Assembly (NCBI GenBank): GCA_022225965.2
Contig: JAKJXP020000119.1
Span: 62,001-126,000 of the forward strand
DNA from: Diatrype stigma
Lineage: Eukaryota; Ascomycota; Sordariomycetes; Xylariales; Diatrypaceae
Length of the DNA: 64,000 nt
Reading direction: 5' to 3'
The notes under the pieces were generated by a model. It did no database searches. It was given only the letters and a program-made list of their open reading frames with translations, and was not told where the DNA came from. Positions 45,765-56,209 of this stretch are shown piece by piece (the stretch's first letter is position 1; the number at the start of each line of letters is the position of its first letter). The position numbers were made by a program, and so were the translations under genes.

Positions 45765-47760
45765 ATGGCATTCTATCACTATAGCAGCTTGACTGCAATG
45801 TCGTGGGACAGAGCCTTGCTGCTGTTCGTTCTGATCGTGAGTTGATCTGCCCCTAGAATATCCATGCCTTCGAAAACCGAACTAAACATAAGAGCCGTCT
45901 AGTTCGTGGGTCGCTGGGCGGTCAAAGTGATCTATAATCTATACTTCCATCCACTGTCCAAGATCCCAGGACCTCGAATCGCTGCCATGAGCAATGTAAG
46001 CTATACCTTGTTCAAGTACGAAGGCTAAGGAGACAAGCTGACTGGCCCCTAGATTCCATACTGCAGGTGGTTCTTGAGCGGCCGGTACTCATACAAGCTC
46101 CTAGAACTGCATAACAAATATGGTGCGAGGCGTCCCCCCCTCTCTCTCTTTCTACCTCATATGCCCCTACAGGGCGGGCAACACCAGCGGAATAGCACAA
46201 CTGACCAGCGACGCACGGGGTAATCATGCAGGATCCGCAGTGCGAGTAGGGCCGGACGAGGTCTCGTTCAACAGCGCGCAGTCGTTCCGGGACATCTACG
46301 GGGCGCGGCGGCCCGGGCAGAAGCCGTTCCGGAAGAGCAGCTTCTACAGCGGCGGCAGCTTCGCCGACGAGCACGGGAGGTCGTCGATCATCAGCGAGAC
46401 GGACCCCGAGGTCCACAAGCGGATGCGGGCCGACCTGGCCGGCGCCTTCTCGGACCGCTCCATCCACGAGCAGGAGCACATCGTGAACGCGTCGATCGAC
46501 AAGCTCGTGCGCCTGGTCGGGGCCAGGGGAGCCAGGGACTCGGCGCCCGCTGGGGTCGACATCACGGCGGCGTTCGACGCGCTGACTTTCGACATCACCG
46601 GTGACCTGGCGTTCGGCGAGCCGTTCGGGGCGCTCGATAATGGCAAGTATTTGAGGGCTACCTACGGTCTAGGTGTCAGAGACTAATCAGATTGTATTCT
46701 AGACGAGCCGCATCCCTGGATCGCCATTACGCTGAACGCCTTCTCGCAGTTCGAGATCTTGAACGTCCTGCTCCGCTATCCTAAAGTAGCGAGGATCGTG
46801 TCCGTGCTGTTCCGCAGGAGGATCGAAAAGCTCACGGAAGACGCGAGGGCCAACGAGAGATACAGTTACGAGACGGTTAGGCGGTGCGTGCGCGTATCTC
46901 GTTTTGTGTTGCAGCTGATTACTGGGAGGGAGGAGGGGGGCAGGTCTGTTTGTTGCTGACCGTACGTTATTAGGCGAATCACGCGGAAGACGGGGCGTCC
47001 CGATTTCCTGACCCGCATCCTCGAAGATAGAGACCCGGAAGTCGTGACGGACAGGCAGATCGGCGCCCATGTGTCGGACTTGGTGATTGCGGGGAGTGAC
47101 ACCGTAGCCACCGGTCTGAGCTGCATCGTGTATTATCTACTTAAAAACCCGCCGATCCTATCTCGGTTGACAGACGAGGTCCGAAGCGCGTTTCAAAGCT
47201 ACTCGGGTATCACGTATCTTTCCACAGCACCGCTGCCGTACCTCAGGGCCGTCATCCTCGAAGGTCTACGGATCTACCCCCCAGCCCCATTTGGCCTGCC
47301 TCGCGTTGCGCCTGAAGGCGGAGATATTGTCGATGGCCATTTTATTCCCGAAGGCGTGAGTTCGCCTGTTTTAAACACATCAGGTACTCTCTAACAAAGG
47401 CGCAACCTTTACTAATTTGTGTGCGCATAGGTCATCGTATCCACCAACCCTCTCGCGGCAACATTGTCATCAGCGAACTTCCATGACCCCTTTTCGTTCA
47501 AGCCTGGGAGATGGGTCGAGCCAAACAAGGAAGACAACTTGGAGGCTAGCCAGCCCTGGTCTTTGGGGCCTCGAGGCTGTATGGGCCGCAACTTGGCCTG
47601 GCTGGAATTACGCATAACGCTGGCGAAACTGATATGGGTTTATGACTTGAGATTTGCTGACTCGTTGCTGGATTGGCATGCAGAAGCGCGAATGCACGTG
47701 ATGTGGAAGAAGCTGCCCTTGATGGTTCATGCTGAGAACAGGGGGGTCACATTGGACTGA
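45765..47760 (+). CDS. Cytochrome P450 monooxygenase (fungal CYP65-like)
   Basis: Seven exons: 45765-45836, 45903-45995, 46053-46122, 46232-46642, 46703-46883, 46974-47355 and 47431-47760. The 1539-nt sum gives 512 residues with matching phases. N-terminal membrane anchor (DRALLLFVLI) leads into the proline-rich hinge YFHPLSKIPGPR. I-helix oxygen-binding motif is AGSDTVAT, the K-helix ExxR lies in VILEGLRIYPP, and the heme-binding loop is PWSLGPRGCMGRNLAW with the axial Cys; a Trp stands where Phe is usual. All catalytic landmarks are present, so the enzyme should be functional and ER-bound. The sequence style resembles the isotrichodermin-15-hydroxylase/CYP65 group, but substrate is unknown. 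Intron 4 (46643-46702) uses a GC donor (G|GCAAGT). No other secondary-metabolism gene is adjacent. Confidence 0.88.
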
Positions 47761-47907
47761 GTGGAGTAGATTTGGTAGAGGTGGATCGAGTAAGTAGACA
47801 GCGAGAAATGCGAGGCAGGTTGTAAAGCGAGATGGGTTCTAGTGGCAAAACGGATAGGCCGCAATACTGTAGTTGATCTTGATGAAGTTAATAGTTCTAC
47901 GGATCTC

Positions 47908-49191
47908 TTAGGGTTTTGTCGTCGTCTTTCCGTAAGCGCCCCCAGCAGCTTTCCTAAGTTCAAGTGCACGTTTGTATGGCGGTGCCGTTGGGGGTTGTAT
48001 CGGATCTAGAGATACGTGCCCGGGCGGGAGACGGTAGGAGGCATCAGAGTCGAAAGCAGAGAGGTCTCCGCAAGCAATGAAAGGCGCAATCCAGCGTATA
48101 TCTTCATCGCGGTGTGTACGCACATCTTCAGGTTCAATTTCAGTGATACCGTATTCGTCCGTCTTCTGCGAATAGAAGGGGACGCCATTCCAAGCCCCCG
48201 TCTCCGGGTCCTGAAGCACAGCGGCGGGGCCATGATAAAGTCCCTCTTCATTCTGCCGCGTCATCTGCGGCAACCGAAATCCGACTCCCAACGGCTCCTC
48301 CAGACTAGCTGAGAAGCCCGGGGGTGGCCGGAAGTTCAGGCACACGATGAAAGCTTCGACGCTACTGGCTCGCGAAGACCGAGGCTTTGCCACGTGGACC
48401 TTCTCGAAGAAGATCTTTAGCTGTGCATAGAGCACATCGACGTTCTTCCCGCGGAATATCTTGGCGACGAATTTCCCACCGGGCTTCAGGACACACAGAG
48501 CCAGGTTCAGCGCGGCGAAGAGGAGCTGCGACTGCACGTAGATGTCAAGGTCATGCAGACCGGTAACGTCGGGCGCGCCATCGCTGAGAACTAGGTCTAC
48601 CGGATGAGCAGCCTGCTGGCTCTTCGTCTTTTCATCGTACTCAGGATCCAGCGCCTGCAGAAGGAGCGGGACTGTGGCGGGATGAGTAATATCAGCTCGA
48701 AGCGTCACGATGCCCGGAAGCGGGCTGATTGGCTGCAGATCAATGGAGACGATCTTCACATCATCGCGAGGTTGCGTCTTCTGTGCATGTGCATCGATCT
48801 CAGCCTCTATCGTCGTTTCTTCTGTCCCAGGCGATTCGATAGGCCCAAACAGCCCAAGCATCTGCTGGCGGAATTTGGCTTCTCGATCTTGCCATGCAGA
48901 TCGGCCGAACTTCTCCCCCTTAATCAGTACTCTTGAAAGCACCTGAGACCAACTGCCAGGGGCAGCACACAAATCGACAACCCGTGTCACGTCAGAGAAT
49001 AGGTCAAATTCTATTTTATATTAGCAACATGACCAACACGGCTTCTTCGCTTGGCTTAAGAGCAAAGACGGGGTAGGGGTAGAATGACCTTCATCTAACT
49101 GTAGAAGTTTGAAAGCACTTCTTGCTCGCCACCCTTGCTCCTTGGCCAACCTATAGTAGGCATCACGTTTGTCTTTTGAAGACTTCCCCAT
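47908..49191 (-). CDS. TRM7: tRNA 2'-O-ribose methyltransferase, FtsJ/Trm7 family
   Basis: Exons 49191-49089 and 49010-47908, intron 49088-49011 (78 nt); 401 residues. Exon 1 encodes [19 protein letters not shown] and [12 protein letters not shown], joining across the intron to [20 protein letters not shown]. This is the conserved FtsJ start including the SAM-binding [11 protein letters not shown]. The catalytic K-D-K-E set is visible as Lys in RSAFK, Asp in [14 protein letters not shown], Lys in [11 protein letters not shown] and Glu in [12 protein letters not shown]. It is longer than yeast Trm7 (310 residues) owing to an acidic insert after GLFGPIES and a C-terminal extension. Trm7 methylates the wobble and position-32 riboses in the anticodon loop of certain tRNAs. 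It is convergent with the P450 (147-bp gap) and divergent from MAK5. Confidence 0.92.
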
Positions 49192-49651
49192 AATTCAGAA
49201 TTCGAAATAATCAACGTCTCTTGGGGATGTTGTGCATGTATAAGTATCTCGACCCTCTCAAAGTGAAACGAGCCTTCTTACTTCTTATTCGTCGTAGTCA
49301 CATGTGAAATACTGCTTATGTAGTATGTAGGGAGGCTGTATGTAGGGAAATTTTTGACCCCACGCTGCCCATCATCTATCTATAGGTACCTAATACTTAG
49401 TTTAAGCTGTGGTCAGTGCAAAAGCTTACCTAGGTAGTGGATTGGTGCATTGAGGGTCTGCACCTACAGCCTACAGGGGTCAACCTGACGTGCTTATCTC
49501 TTATCGATGATCAAGGGTCCTAGAATTATTTTTTGTCCAAGTCAACAACAACGGCAGTGAAGAGCCATCGAAGAAACCCGTGAAGCGCGAAGCGAAGTAC
49601 CCGAAGCAACGAAGCTACCAATTCATATCTACAATCGAGCGAAGGGACAAT
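49192..49651. promoter_or_regulatory. Shared divergent promoter region of TRM7 and MAK5
   Basis: 460 bp separate the two start codons of divergently transcribed RNA-processing genes, which suggests coordinated expression. No specific factor site can be assigned from sequence alone. The short repeat GGTAGTGG/TACCTAGGTA-type stretch near 49385-49440 may be relevant. Confidence 0.45.
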
Positions 49652-52066
49652 ATGGCTGGATCGAAGAAACGGAAATCGGTCGCCCAGAATGGCGATAGCG
49701 CGGTTAAGCGACTGAAGCCCCAGGAATCTAATACGAAGATATCCAAGAAAAAACGGTTTATGTCAGGCGACTCCTTAAATTGGCGCGAAGCACAGTTACC
49801 CGACATGTTCGATGATGCCGAGGGGTTCTTCGGCTTAGAAGAGGTCGACGATGTAGAGGTCATCAGAAAAGATAACAATACCGTAGAATTTGTACGGATG
49901 TCTCTTGCCTCACCCCGTCATGTTCCGGGGTTCCAGATTGAAGTGCGCTGACACATGATCAGAGAGCACTCGTTCCCGATAGTGATGAAGCGGGTAAGAC
50001 CGAAGAGACTAAAGAGACTGAAAGCGAAGAAGAGGAGTTCGAGGGGTTTGACGATGAACCCCAGAGCCTATCCCAGCCGAAGAACGTCAAACCTACCGAC
50101 GAGAAACCGGCCAAGGAATCACAAAGCGGCGAGCCTAGCAAGAAACCGAAGCAACAGGACCCGAAGCAGCAAGAGCCGAAACCAAAAGACAAGAAGAAGA
50201 AGAGTCCGGATACAGCAGAAGATAATGCAGAAGACTCTGAGCTCGAGGAAAATGTGTTCGCCGGGTTAGACAACTTTGAGGAACCGCACGACGAGGTCGA
50301 TCTGTCTGCCTGGGTTCCCTTGGAACTTTCTCCTCGGTTACTCGAGTCGTTGGCAAAGATGAAGTTCTCGAAGCCAACACCCATCCAGGCTGCTTCGATA
50401 CCGCATGTACTGGCCGGCCACGATGTAATAGGGAAAGCCTCAACCGGGTCCGGAAAGACATTGGCATTCGCCATCCCCATAGTCGAGAAATGGCTGGAAT
50501 TGACAGAAGATGAATCTGCGCCAAAATATCAAGGCCCGCTGGCTCTTATACTGTCACCAACGAGAGAGCTTGCGCATCAGCTTACGGACCACATCAGGAG
50601 CCTTTGCACCGGTCTCCCGAGCTCTCCCTATATATGTTCCGTTACAGGAGGTCTCTCTGTGCACAAGCAACAACGTCAATTACTAAAGGCAGATATTATC
50701 ATTGGGACGCCTGGCCGATTATGGGAGGTCCTAAGCGCTAGTTCTGAGCTGATGGCCTCATTCAAGGGGATTGGCTACTTGGTGGTGGACGAAGCAGATA
50801 GGCTGTTGACAGAGGGACATTTCAAGGAAGCTTCTGAAATCTTCAACGCTTTGGACCGAGTAGAGTCAGATGAGCATGATGAAGAAGCAGCGCCATCTCC
50901 GAGGCAAACACTTGTGTTTTCTGCCACTTTCCATAAAGGCTTACAACAGAAGCTGGCAGGCAAAGGACGGTACGACCTGATGAGCAAGGAAGACTCGATG
51001 GAGTATCTTCTCAAGAAATTGAACTTCCGCGAGGAGAGGCCCAAGTTTATCGACGTAAATCCCGTCTCTCAGATGGCAGAAGGTCTGAAAGAGGGGTTGA
51101 TAGAATGCGGCGCGATGGAGAAGGTAAGTTGCTCCAAATCAAGTCATTTGCGTTGCGATCCATCCACTAATAAGCGGACAGGATCTATATCTCTACACAC
51201 TACTGCTACTGTACCCCAATGTGCGAACGCTCGTGTTCACGAATTCCATCGGCACCGCCCGCAGAATATCGCCCATGCTGCAGAACCTCAATCTGCAAGC
51301 CAACCCACTACATTCTCAGATGCCCCAAAAGGCACGTCTGCGGTCGATTGAGCGCTTCACCGCGACCCCGAAGGACAAAACCTCCATCCTCATAGCCACC
51401 GACGTCGCCGCGCGCGGCCTCGACATCCCCAACGTCGACCTGGTAGTGCACTACCACGTGCCGCGCGCCGCGGACACGTACGTGCACCGCTCGGGGCGGA
51501 CAGCGCGCGCCAATAAGACGGGGCTGAGCGTGCTCCTCTGCGCGCCCGAGGAAGTCACACCGACGCGGCGGCTGATCGCCAAGGTGCACGCGATGGGCAA
51601 GGGCGGCAGCAACGGGCGGAAGAACCAGAGCTTCTTCGTGCAGACGCTCGACATCGACCGGAGGCTGGCGTCGCGCCTGAAGCCGCGCCTGACCCTGGCC
51701 AAGAAGCTGGCCGACGCCTCGCTCGCCAAGGAGAAGGGCGGCAAGGAGGACGAGTGGATGCGGTCGGCGGCCGAGGAGCTCGGCGTCGACTACGACAGCG
51801 ACGAGATGCGCGCCGCGGGCTCGTGGGGCGGGCGCGGGAGCGGCCGCCGCGAGAAGCAGGACGAGGCGCGCGCACTGACCAAGGCGGAGCTGGGGGCCAT
51901 GCGCGCCGAGCTCCGCGCCCTGCTGGCCAAACGCATCAATGCCGGTGGCGGTGTCAGCGAGCGCTACATCGCTTCGGGACTCGTCGACGTCGATGAGCTG
52001 CTGGAGGGCGGCGTGAAGGGCGAATTTCTGGGTCGCGTTCAGGGTCTCGACATCGCGAGCCTGTAG
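49652..52066 (+). CDS. MAK5: ATP-dependent DEAD-box RNA helicase Mak5
   Basis: Exons 49652-49891, 49963-51123 and 51182-52066, introns of 71 and 58 nt; 761 residues, as expected for Mak5. A basic N-terminus (AGSKKRKSVAQ) and the signature LNWREAQLPDMFDDAEGFF precede a long acidic, Lys-rich linker. The helicase core shows Q-motif FSKPTPIQAASIP, motif I ASTGSGKT, Ia SPTRELAHQ, Ib GTPGRLWE, II VVDEADRLL, III SATFHKG, IV LVFTNSIGTARR, V ATDVAARGLDIPNVD and VI HRSGRTARA. The C-terminal tail is basic and ends FLGRVQGLDIASL. Mak5 acts in the nucleolus in maturation of the 60S ribosomal subunit. The third exon is markedly more GC-rich than the first two. Confidence 0.93.
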
Positions 52067-52877
52067 TTTTTATCCGAACTATGTAGAGGGGATCGAAGCG
52101 TTCTGTTAACTACGTGGAGGACGGAGCAAGCTGCGCGAAAAGTCGGTCAGTCCGCCTTCGTTGGCTCATGTACATATCTTGAGTGCGTATGTGTGTAGTA
52201 GAGTTAGCTAGCAAGCGGTTCCTTCGCGCTGAAGAAGCGGAAGGAAGAACTGTTTCCGTCATTCCTGCGCTGAACCAAGTCACTGGTGGTTAAACATGCT
52301 ACTTCTATCGCTTCCTCATGCCTGCTTCGCTGTTGCCATAGAGGTACTCGTCAGGGCTCTAATCGCCTCCTGGCCTTCCAAGCAAGGTGTCAAACAAACC
52401 ATGCAAACGCCGCAATATCGTTTCCACGAATTGGTGCACAACTTGCAACTCGACCCTCTAGCAGCGTTCGGATTTGATCTGATTGGCGGTTTGATTGGAT
52501 TGATTTGATAATTCGGGAAGTCCGTGAGTGCCTAACTATATTTTAGGTGACCTGAAGCCGTTTAGAACCGCCGATTCGTGGACCGAGCTTCCGGGATTTT
52601 CGGAAATCCCGGAGTCCGTACCCAGAACAATTTCGGGGCCGAGATTTGACGAGAGCACCAATCAGATCAAATCGTGAATACCTAATAGCTTCAAATCAAA
52701 CAAATGGGGGTGCCTTATTTGATCTGGTTTGATTTGATCTAATGTGAGATTCTCCGCTGAAGATCCTAGGGACTACTAATTGACTAAGTATGTAGTATGT
52801 AGTTAGGGTCGGATAGGGGTAATATGGGTCGTGTAAGTAAGTCGGGGTCAACATGGATACTTAAGCAGGGCTGAAAG
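52067..52877. other. Intergenic with small inverted-repeat structure
   Basis: No gene supported. GATTTGATCTGATTGG near 52473-52488 is matched by its reverse complement CCAATCAGATCAAATC near 52659-52674. A perfect palindromic hairpin TCCGGGATTT/AAATCCCGGA lies between them at about 52590-52613. A further TTGATTTGATCT copy follows at about 52727-52740. This may be a decayed inverted-repeat element. Confidence 0.45.
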
Positions 52878-53023
52878 TGTTGCGTGGCTAGTGCTCTAGC
52901 CGCTAGAGCACTATCCACCCCTGAGCAACCGCCTTCTAGCACTCCACCTGCTTAAATTCCTTGAATCTACTTCGTACATCATCAGTTTTCTTTCCTGCAG
53001 CTTCTTACTTTGCACCTGCAATA
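52878..53023 (+). mobile_element. Solo LTR of the copia element 2 family
   Basis: 146 bp from TGTTGCGTGG to CACCTGCAATA, flanked by perfect 5-bp duplications GAAAG (52873-52877 and 53024-53028). It aligns with the 136-bp LTRs at 18948 and 31707: the same start, the block CACCCCTGAGCAACCGCC versus its RIP-changed forms, and the same end. Unlike those copies it keeps normal composition. It contains an internal palindrome GTGCTCTAGC/GCTAGAGCAC. A single LTR with target duplication is the usual product of recombination between the two LTRs of a former full element. Confidence 0.85.
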
Positions 53024-53028
53024 GAAAG

Positions 53029-54135
53029 AATGGTTCGAATTGTCCACCGGCCCAGAAGGGGATATCTGTATCTGCATCTGATAGAATGCCTGAAGTGATT
53101 GGTAGACGCCAAGTAGACACCAAAAATCTTTCTCACGATATTTTTTATACGCCCTCATGTTGACCCATTTTGCGCGCAACCAGGACAATTCCACTGCGAT
53201 ATGGTTGCAGACTGGCAGTGGCAGTTGCATAACGGCAACCTCCAAGATCCGGGGTGCTTGGCACCCTGGTTTCAAGTGGGTGGCAATACGAGGATAAGGC
53301 GGCAGTAAATCAATAAGTGTGAGAAAACACAGCACTAAGGATTGGCAAGTAATTAAACAAGAGGTCACCAAAATCACCCGTGCCACACAGGCATGCTTTA
53401 AGATGCGAGGCAGAAACGCATCGTGTATACGAAGGTATACAGCAGCCAAAACAATGCGAGTTTGGGCACTGTCACTTGCTTATGCTGGTGGTGTTCAAAC
53501 ATTCACAGTAGACTTATATAATTATAATAGTTTCAAGTTGCTAGCCAACTAGCCTACCAGATGCCCTACTTTTCCAACCTGCTCAGACCCACACTCCACC
53601 TAAATTCCCGGCGTTCGAATTCACAATCTTCTTCGTTCCTTCTACTCCTCCACCACGACCCGCATCGCGAGTTTCCCCCCGCCCCTGCCCTGGATTCTCC
53701 GATCTTTTGCCCAAAGTGTGCTTAGTTTGCAAGACTCGTGGATGATCTTTGCTGAGGATTCGTTGTGAAGCGGCGGCACAGTTGTGGTTCGAATCCTACC
53801 ACTAAACCATCTCAGCTAAATCCGGCAGTGAGTAACGTGGTTCTGCAGAGAAGCGCTGGTTTTTTCATGCTTGGAGCTCCTCGAGTATGGAAGATGGAAA
53901 GTCGGTAAAGCCGGATAGCATCTCTTTGACCCCCTTGACACTACCAACTCCAAGCAAGCCCATCATAGAGGTAATACTCCAAATACAACGAAGGTAGTTG
54001 CCCGCCAACTTCTCAGGTATAAGAACAGAAGCTTCTCCTTCCTCATGTCCTGTGAAAAAATACCCATTCCTCATTACACATTATCACATCTCCCGCTTCC
54101 TACCTGAACAATATTGTCTACCACAACCTGTCATC
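53029..54135. other. Intergenic
   Basis: No gene supported. A long minus frame (53449-52982) lacks an ATG at its start and its 3' end is the solo LTR. At 53760-53825 a short tRNA-like palindromic sequence is present (see rejected items). Confidence 0.45.
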
Positions 54136-54582
54136 ATGAAGTTCGTTGCCGTCGTCCTAGCTGCTCTTGCAGCAAACATTGCGGTCGCTCAGGTCCCTAT
54201 TCGACTCTCTGGTGTACGTATAATATCCAATGAGAGGAAAAGCCTGGCTGGCAGACCGTATTAACAAGTCGCAGCACTGCAAGGCCGATAAAAAGTGTTA
54301 TCTGGACAATGTCTCAGACGGTACAGGCTATAAATGCCAAACTGGCAGTGTAAGTCAACACTACCAAGCCCCTCTCAAACGCTAAGAGGCTCTTCGACTA
54401 ACAATTTGTGTTCACGCAGTGTGTACGTAATCGACTTGTGGTTGATATGGTATATATGCATATATATTGTAGCCATGCTAACACGTTCCCATTAGGACTG
54501 CCCCAACGCGGAGAATATCATGTGCAGCATTGGTACTGGAGGAACCCAGTGTCACAATCATGGAGACGATGGCTGCAAGTAA
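54136..54582 (+). CDS. Small secreted cysteine-rich protein
   Basis: Starts at an ATG in the context ATCATCATG with a clear signal peptide (MKFVAVVLAALAANIAVAQ). Proposed exons are 54136-54213, 54269-54349, a 3-nt micro-exon 54420-54422 (TGT) and 54496-54582, giving 82 residues. Mature Cys occur in SQHCKADKKC, GYKCQTG, then DCPNAENIMC and TQCHNHGDDGCK. The exons without the micro-exon give seven Cys; the TGT adds an eighth next to DC, an even number that would allow four disulfides. The micro-exon is framed by a CAG acceptor and a GTACGT donor. Size, secretion and cysteine content fit a fungal effector-like or extracellular defence protein, but I recognise no family. A stop follows directly at TAA 54580-54582. 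Confidence 0.65.
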
Positions 54583-56209
54583 AGTCGTAGCCGCCGCTGC
54601 TAGAAAACACAGTGATCACGGCTTCACGACTGCCTGACATCGAACGCAAGGCGGCATTTGAGGTGGATCCATTACTGGAGTAGACGGAACAGGGGTGAAG
54701 AAATAGGGTGATTCGACCTACCACGGGTTAGCAATACAGTCCAATGGTTGATTAAGCCGGCAAGTCGGGCTGAAATCATATATTGCTGGTCTAAGCCGGG
54801 CAGGGAATCCTAGGAAGTATTGAATATATGTGTAAAGGGGACCCCTTTTCTTATCCGGTGTGATCAACACGGTGATGAACGTGGATGGCTTTTCTAAACC
54901 CTTGGGATTTTTTGCTGTAAAATTACTCCGGAAAGAATAGCCCGTAAGGTTCCAGTGCTACTACGTATGGATCACGGTTATAGACATATCCTGTTCTCGA
55001 TTTGTCGTATGAATGCCCAATACTTGGCCCTGTCAAGAGTGGCATATCAACCTGCGTGCAAGACCTGCTCGGTATTGATACTTAAGGGGGATGCGAAATA
55101 GGTCCAAGTCGACGATTTCTTTTTCTTAACTCATTGTGCAGGCGTATTATTGACGGGTAATGATTTACTTATTTTTTGCCCTATCTCATTTTTCCTGATG
55201 CTGATTATACTTCTATCAACTTCCATCAATCAACTATATACAGACAAATTCGGGAAAGTTTTATATCATTAGGAAGGGCGTGGAGTTTTAGATGTATCAT
55301 TATTGGGTCGTTGCTAAAGTATGTAGCCAAGCTCTCCTATTCAAGCCTCTATATCTCGACACCATGGTTTCCTGTTCTTCAGGCTAGGGTCCTGCCGGAA
55401 ACCGGGTTGCCATTGCATTAAGTCGCAGACCAAAAGCTGAATATTTCGCCCAGAAAGTGAATGCATTGCCGTTAATCAACATACCATCTGCGGAATCCCC
55501 TGCGGAGTAAGGAGTATTTATAACCCTTGAACCATGTCAAAGTATCTCCGATCATTCTAGTTTACAAACAATATTTCAGCAAGCAGCAGAAAGTCTCACG
55601 CTATACTTAAGCGGTTTCACATAAACTTAACTTCACAAAAGTCTGGAGAATAGGCCAGTGCCGCAGGCAGGCGCCATCCGCTGATAACTTTCACCATTGT
55701 TATTCTCTTATTATCCTGCTACCGTCCCGGCTAAACCAGCCTCAACCTACGATGTACTTGAGGGCCAAAGTATACTCTTCAAGATTATGGTTTATTGTCC
55801 TCCCTATAGTCACAGACGGTTTGGATCGTCTCATATAATGCAGGCCGTTCATCGGATATACGAACGTTGGGATTTGGTGGGTGCATACCTACTTGGTAGG
55901 CAAGGGACCTTGGATAGCTTAAAGTTCGAGGTAAGAACTAACAACCCGACGTGCTTTCCTATAGCTGTCTCCGGAAGGTTTTATAGTTTTACATAAATAG
56001 ATCGTCATCGATCTCCAAACTCCCACCCTTCCTCTTCCTCTTCCCCATCACCACCCCCATCATCTACTCATCAATATATTGATGACTATCTTGATGACCT
56101 ACGCAACTCTGTTCCGCCAAATCTGCATACTTATTTCTAAACTTTAGTATCTTGGCGATTCCATGCAAGATACCCTAGTTTCACATCTAAGAATACCAAA
56201 GACTCCAAA
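54583..56209. other. Intergenic, about 1.6 kb
   Basis: No gene supported. Small open frames lack motifs. The last 200 bp before 56210 are rich in pyrimidine tracts (CTCTTCCTC, CCCCATCACC), common in fungal core promoters. Confidence 0.45.

Noticed and set aside
52982..53449. 155-codon minus frame downstream of MAK5
   Set aside because: Starts with a non-ATG codon and its 3' end lies in the solo LTR; no domain.
53755..53830. tRNA-like sequence with GGTTCGAATCC and flanking GCTGAG/CTCAGC
   Set aside because: On either strand only one box is correctly placed. The A-box-like and T-loop-like motifs are adjacent rather than about 50 nt apart, and no cloverleaf forms. A chance palindrome or tRNA relic is more likely than a functional gene.
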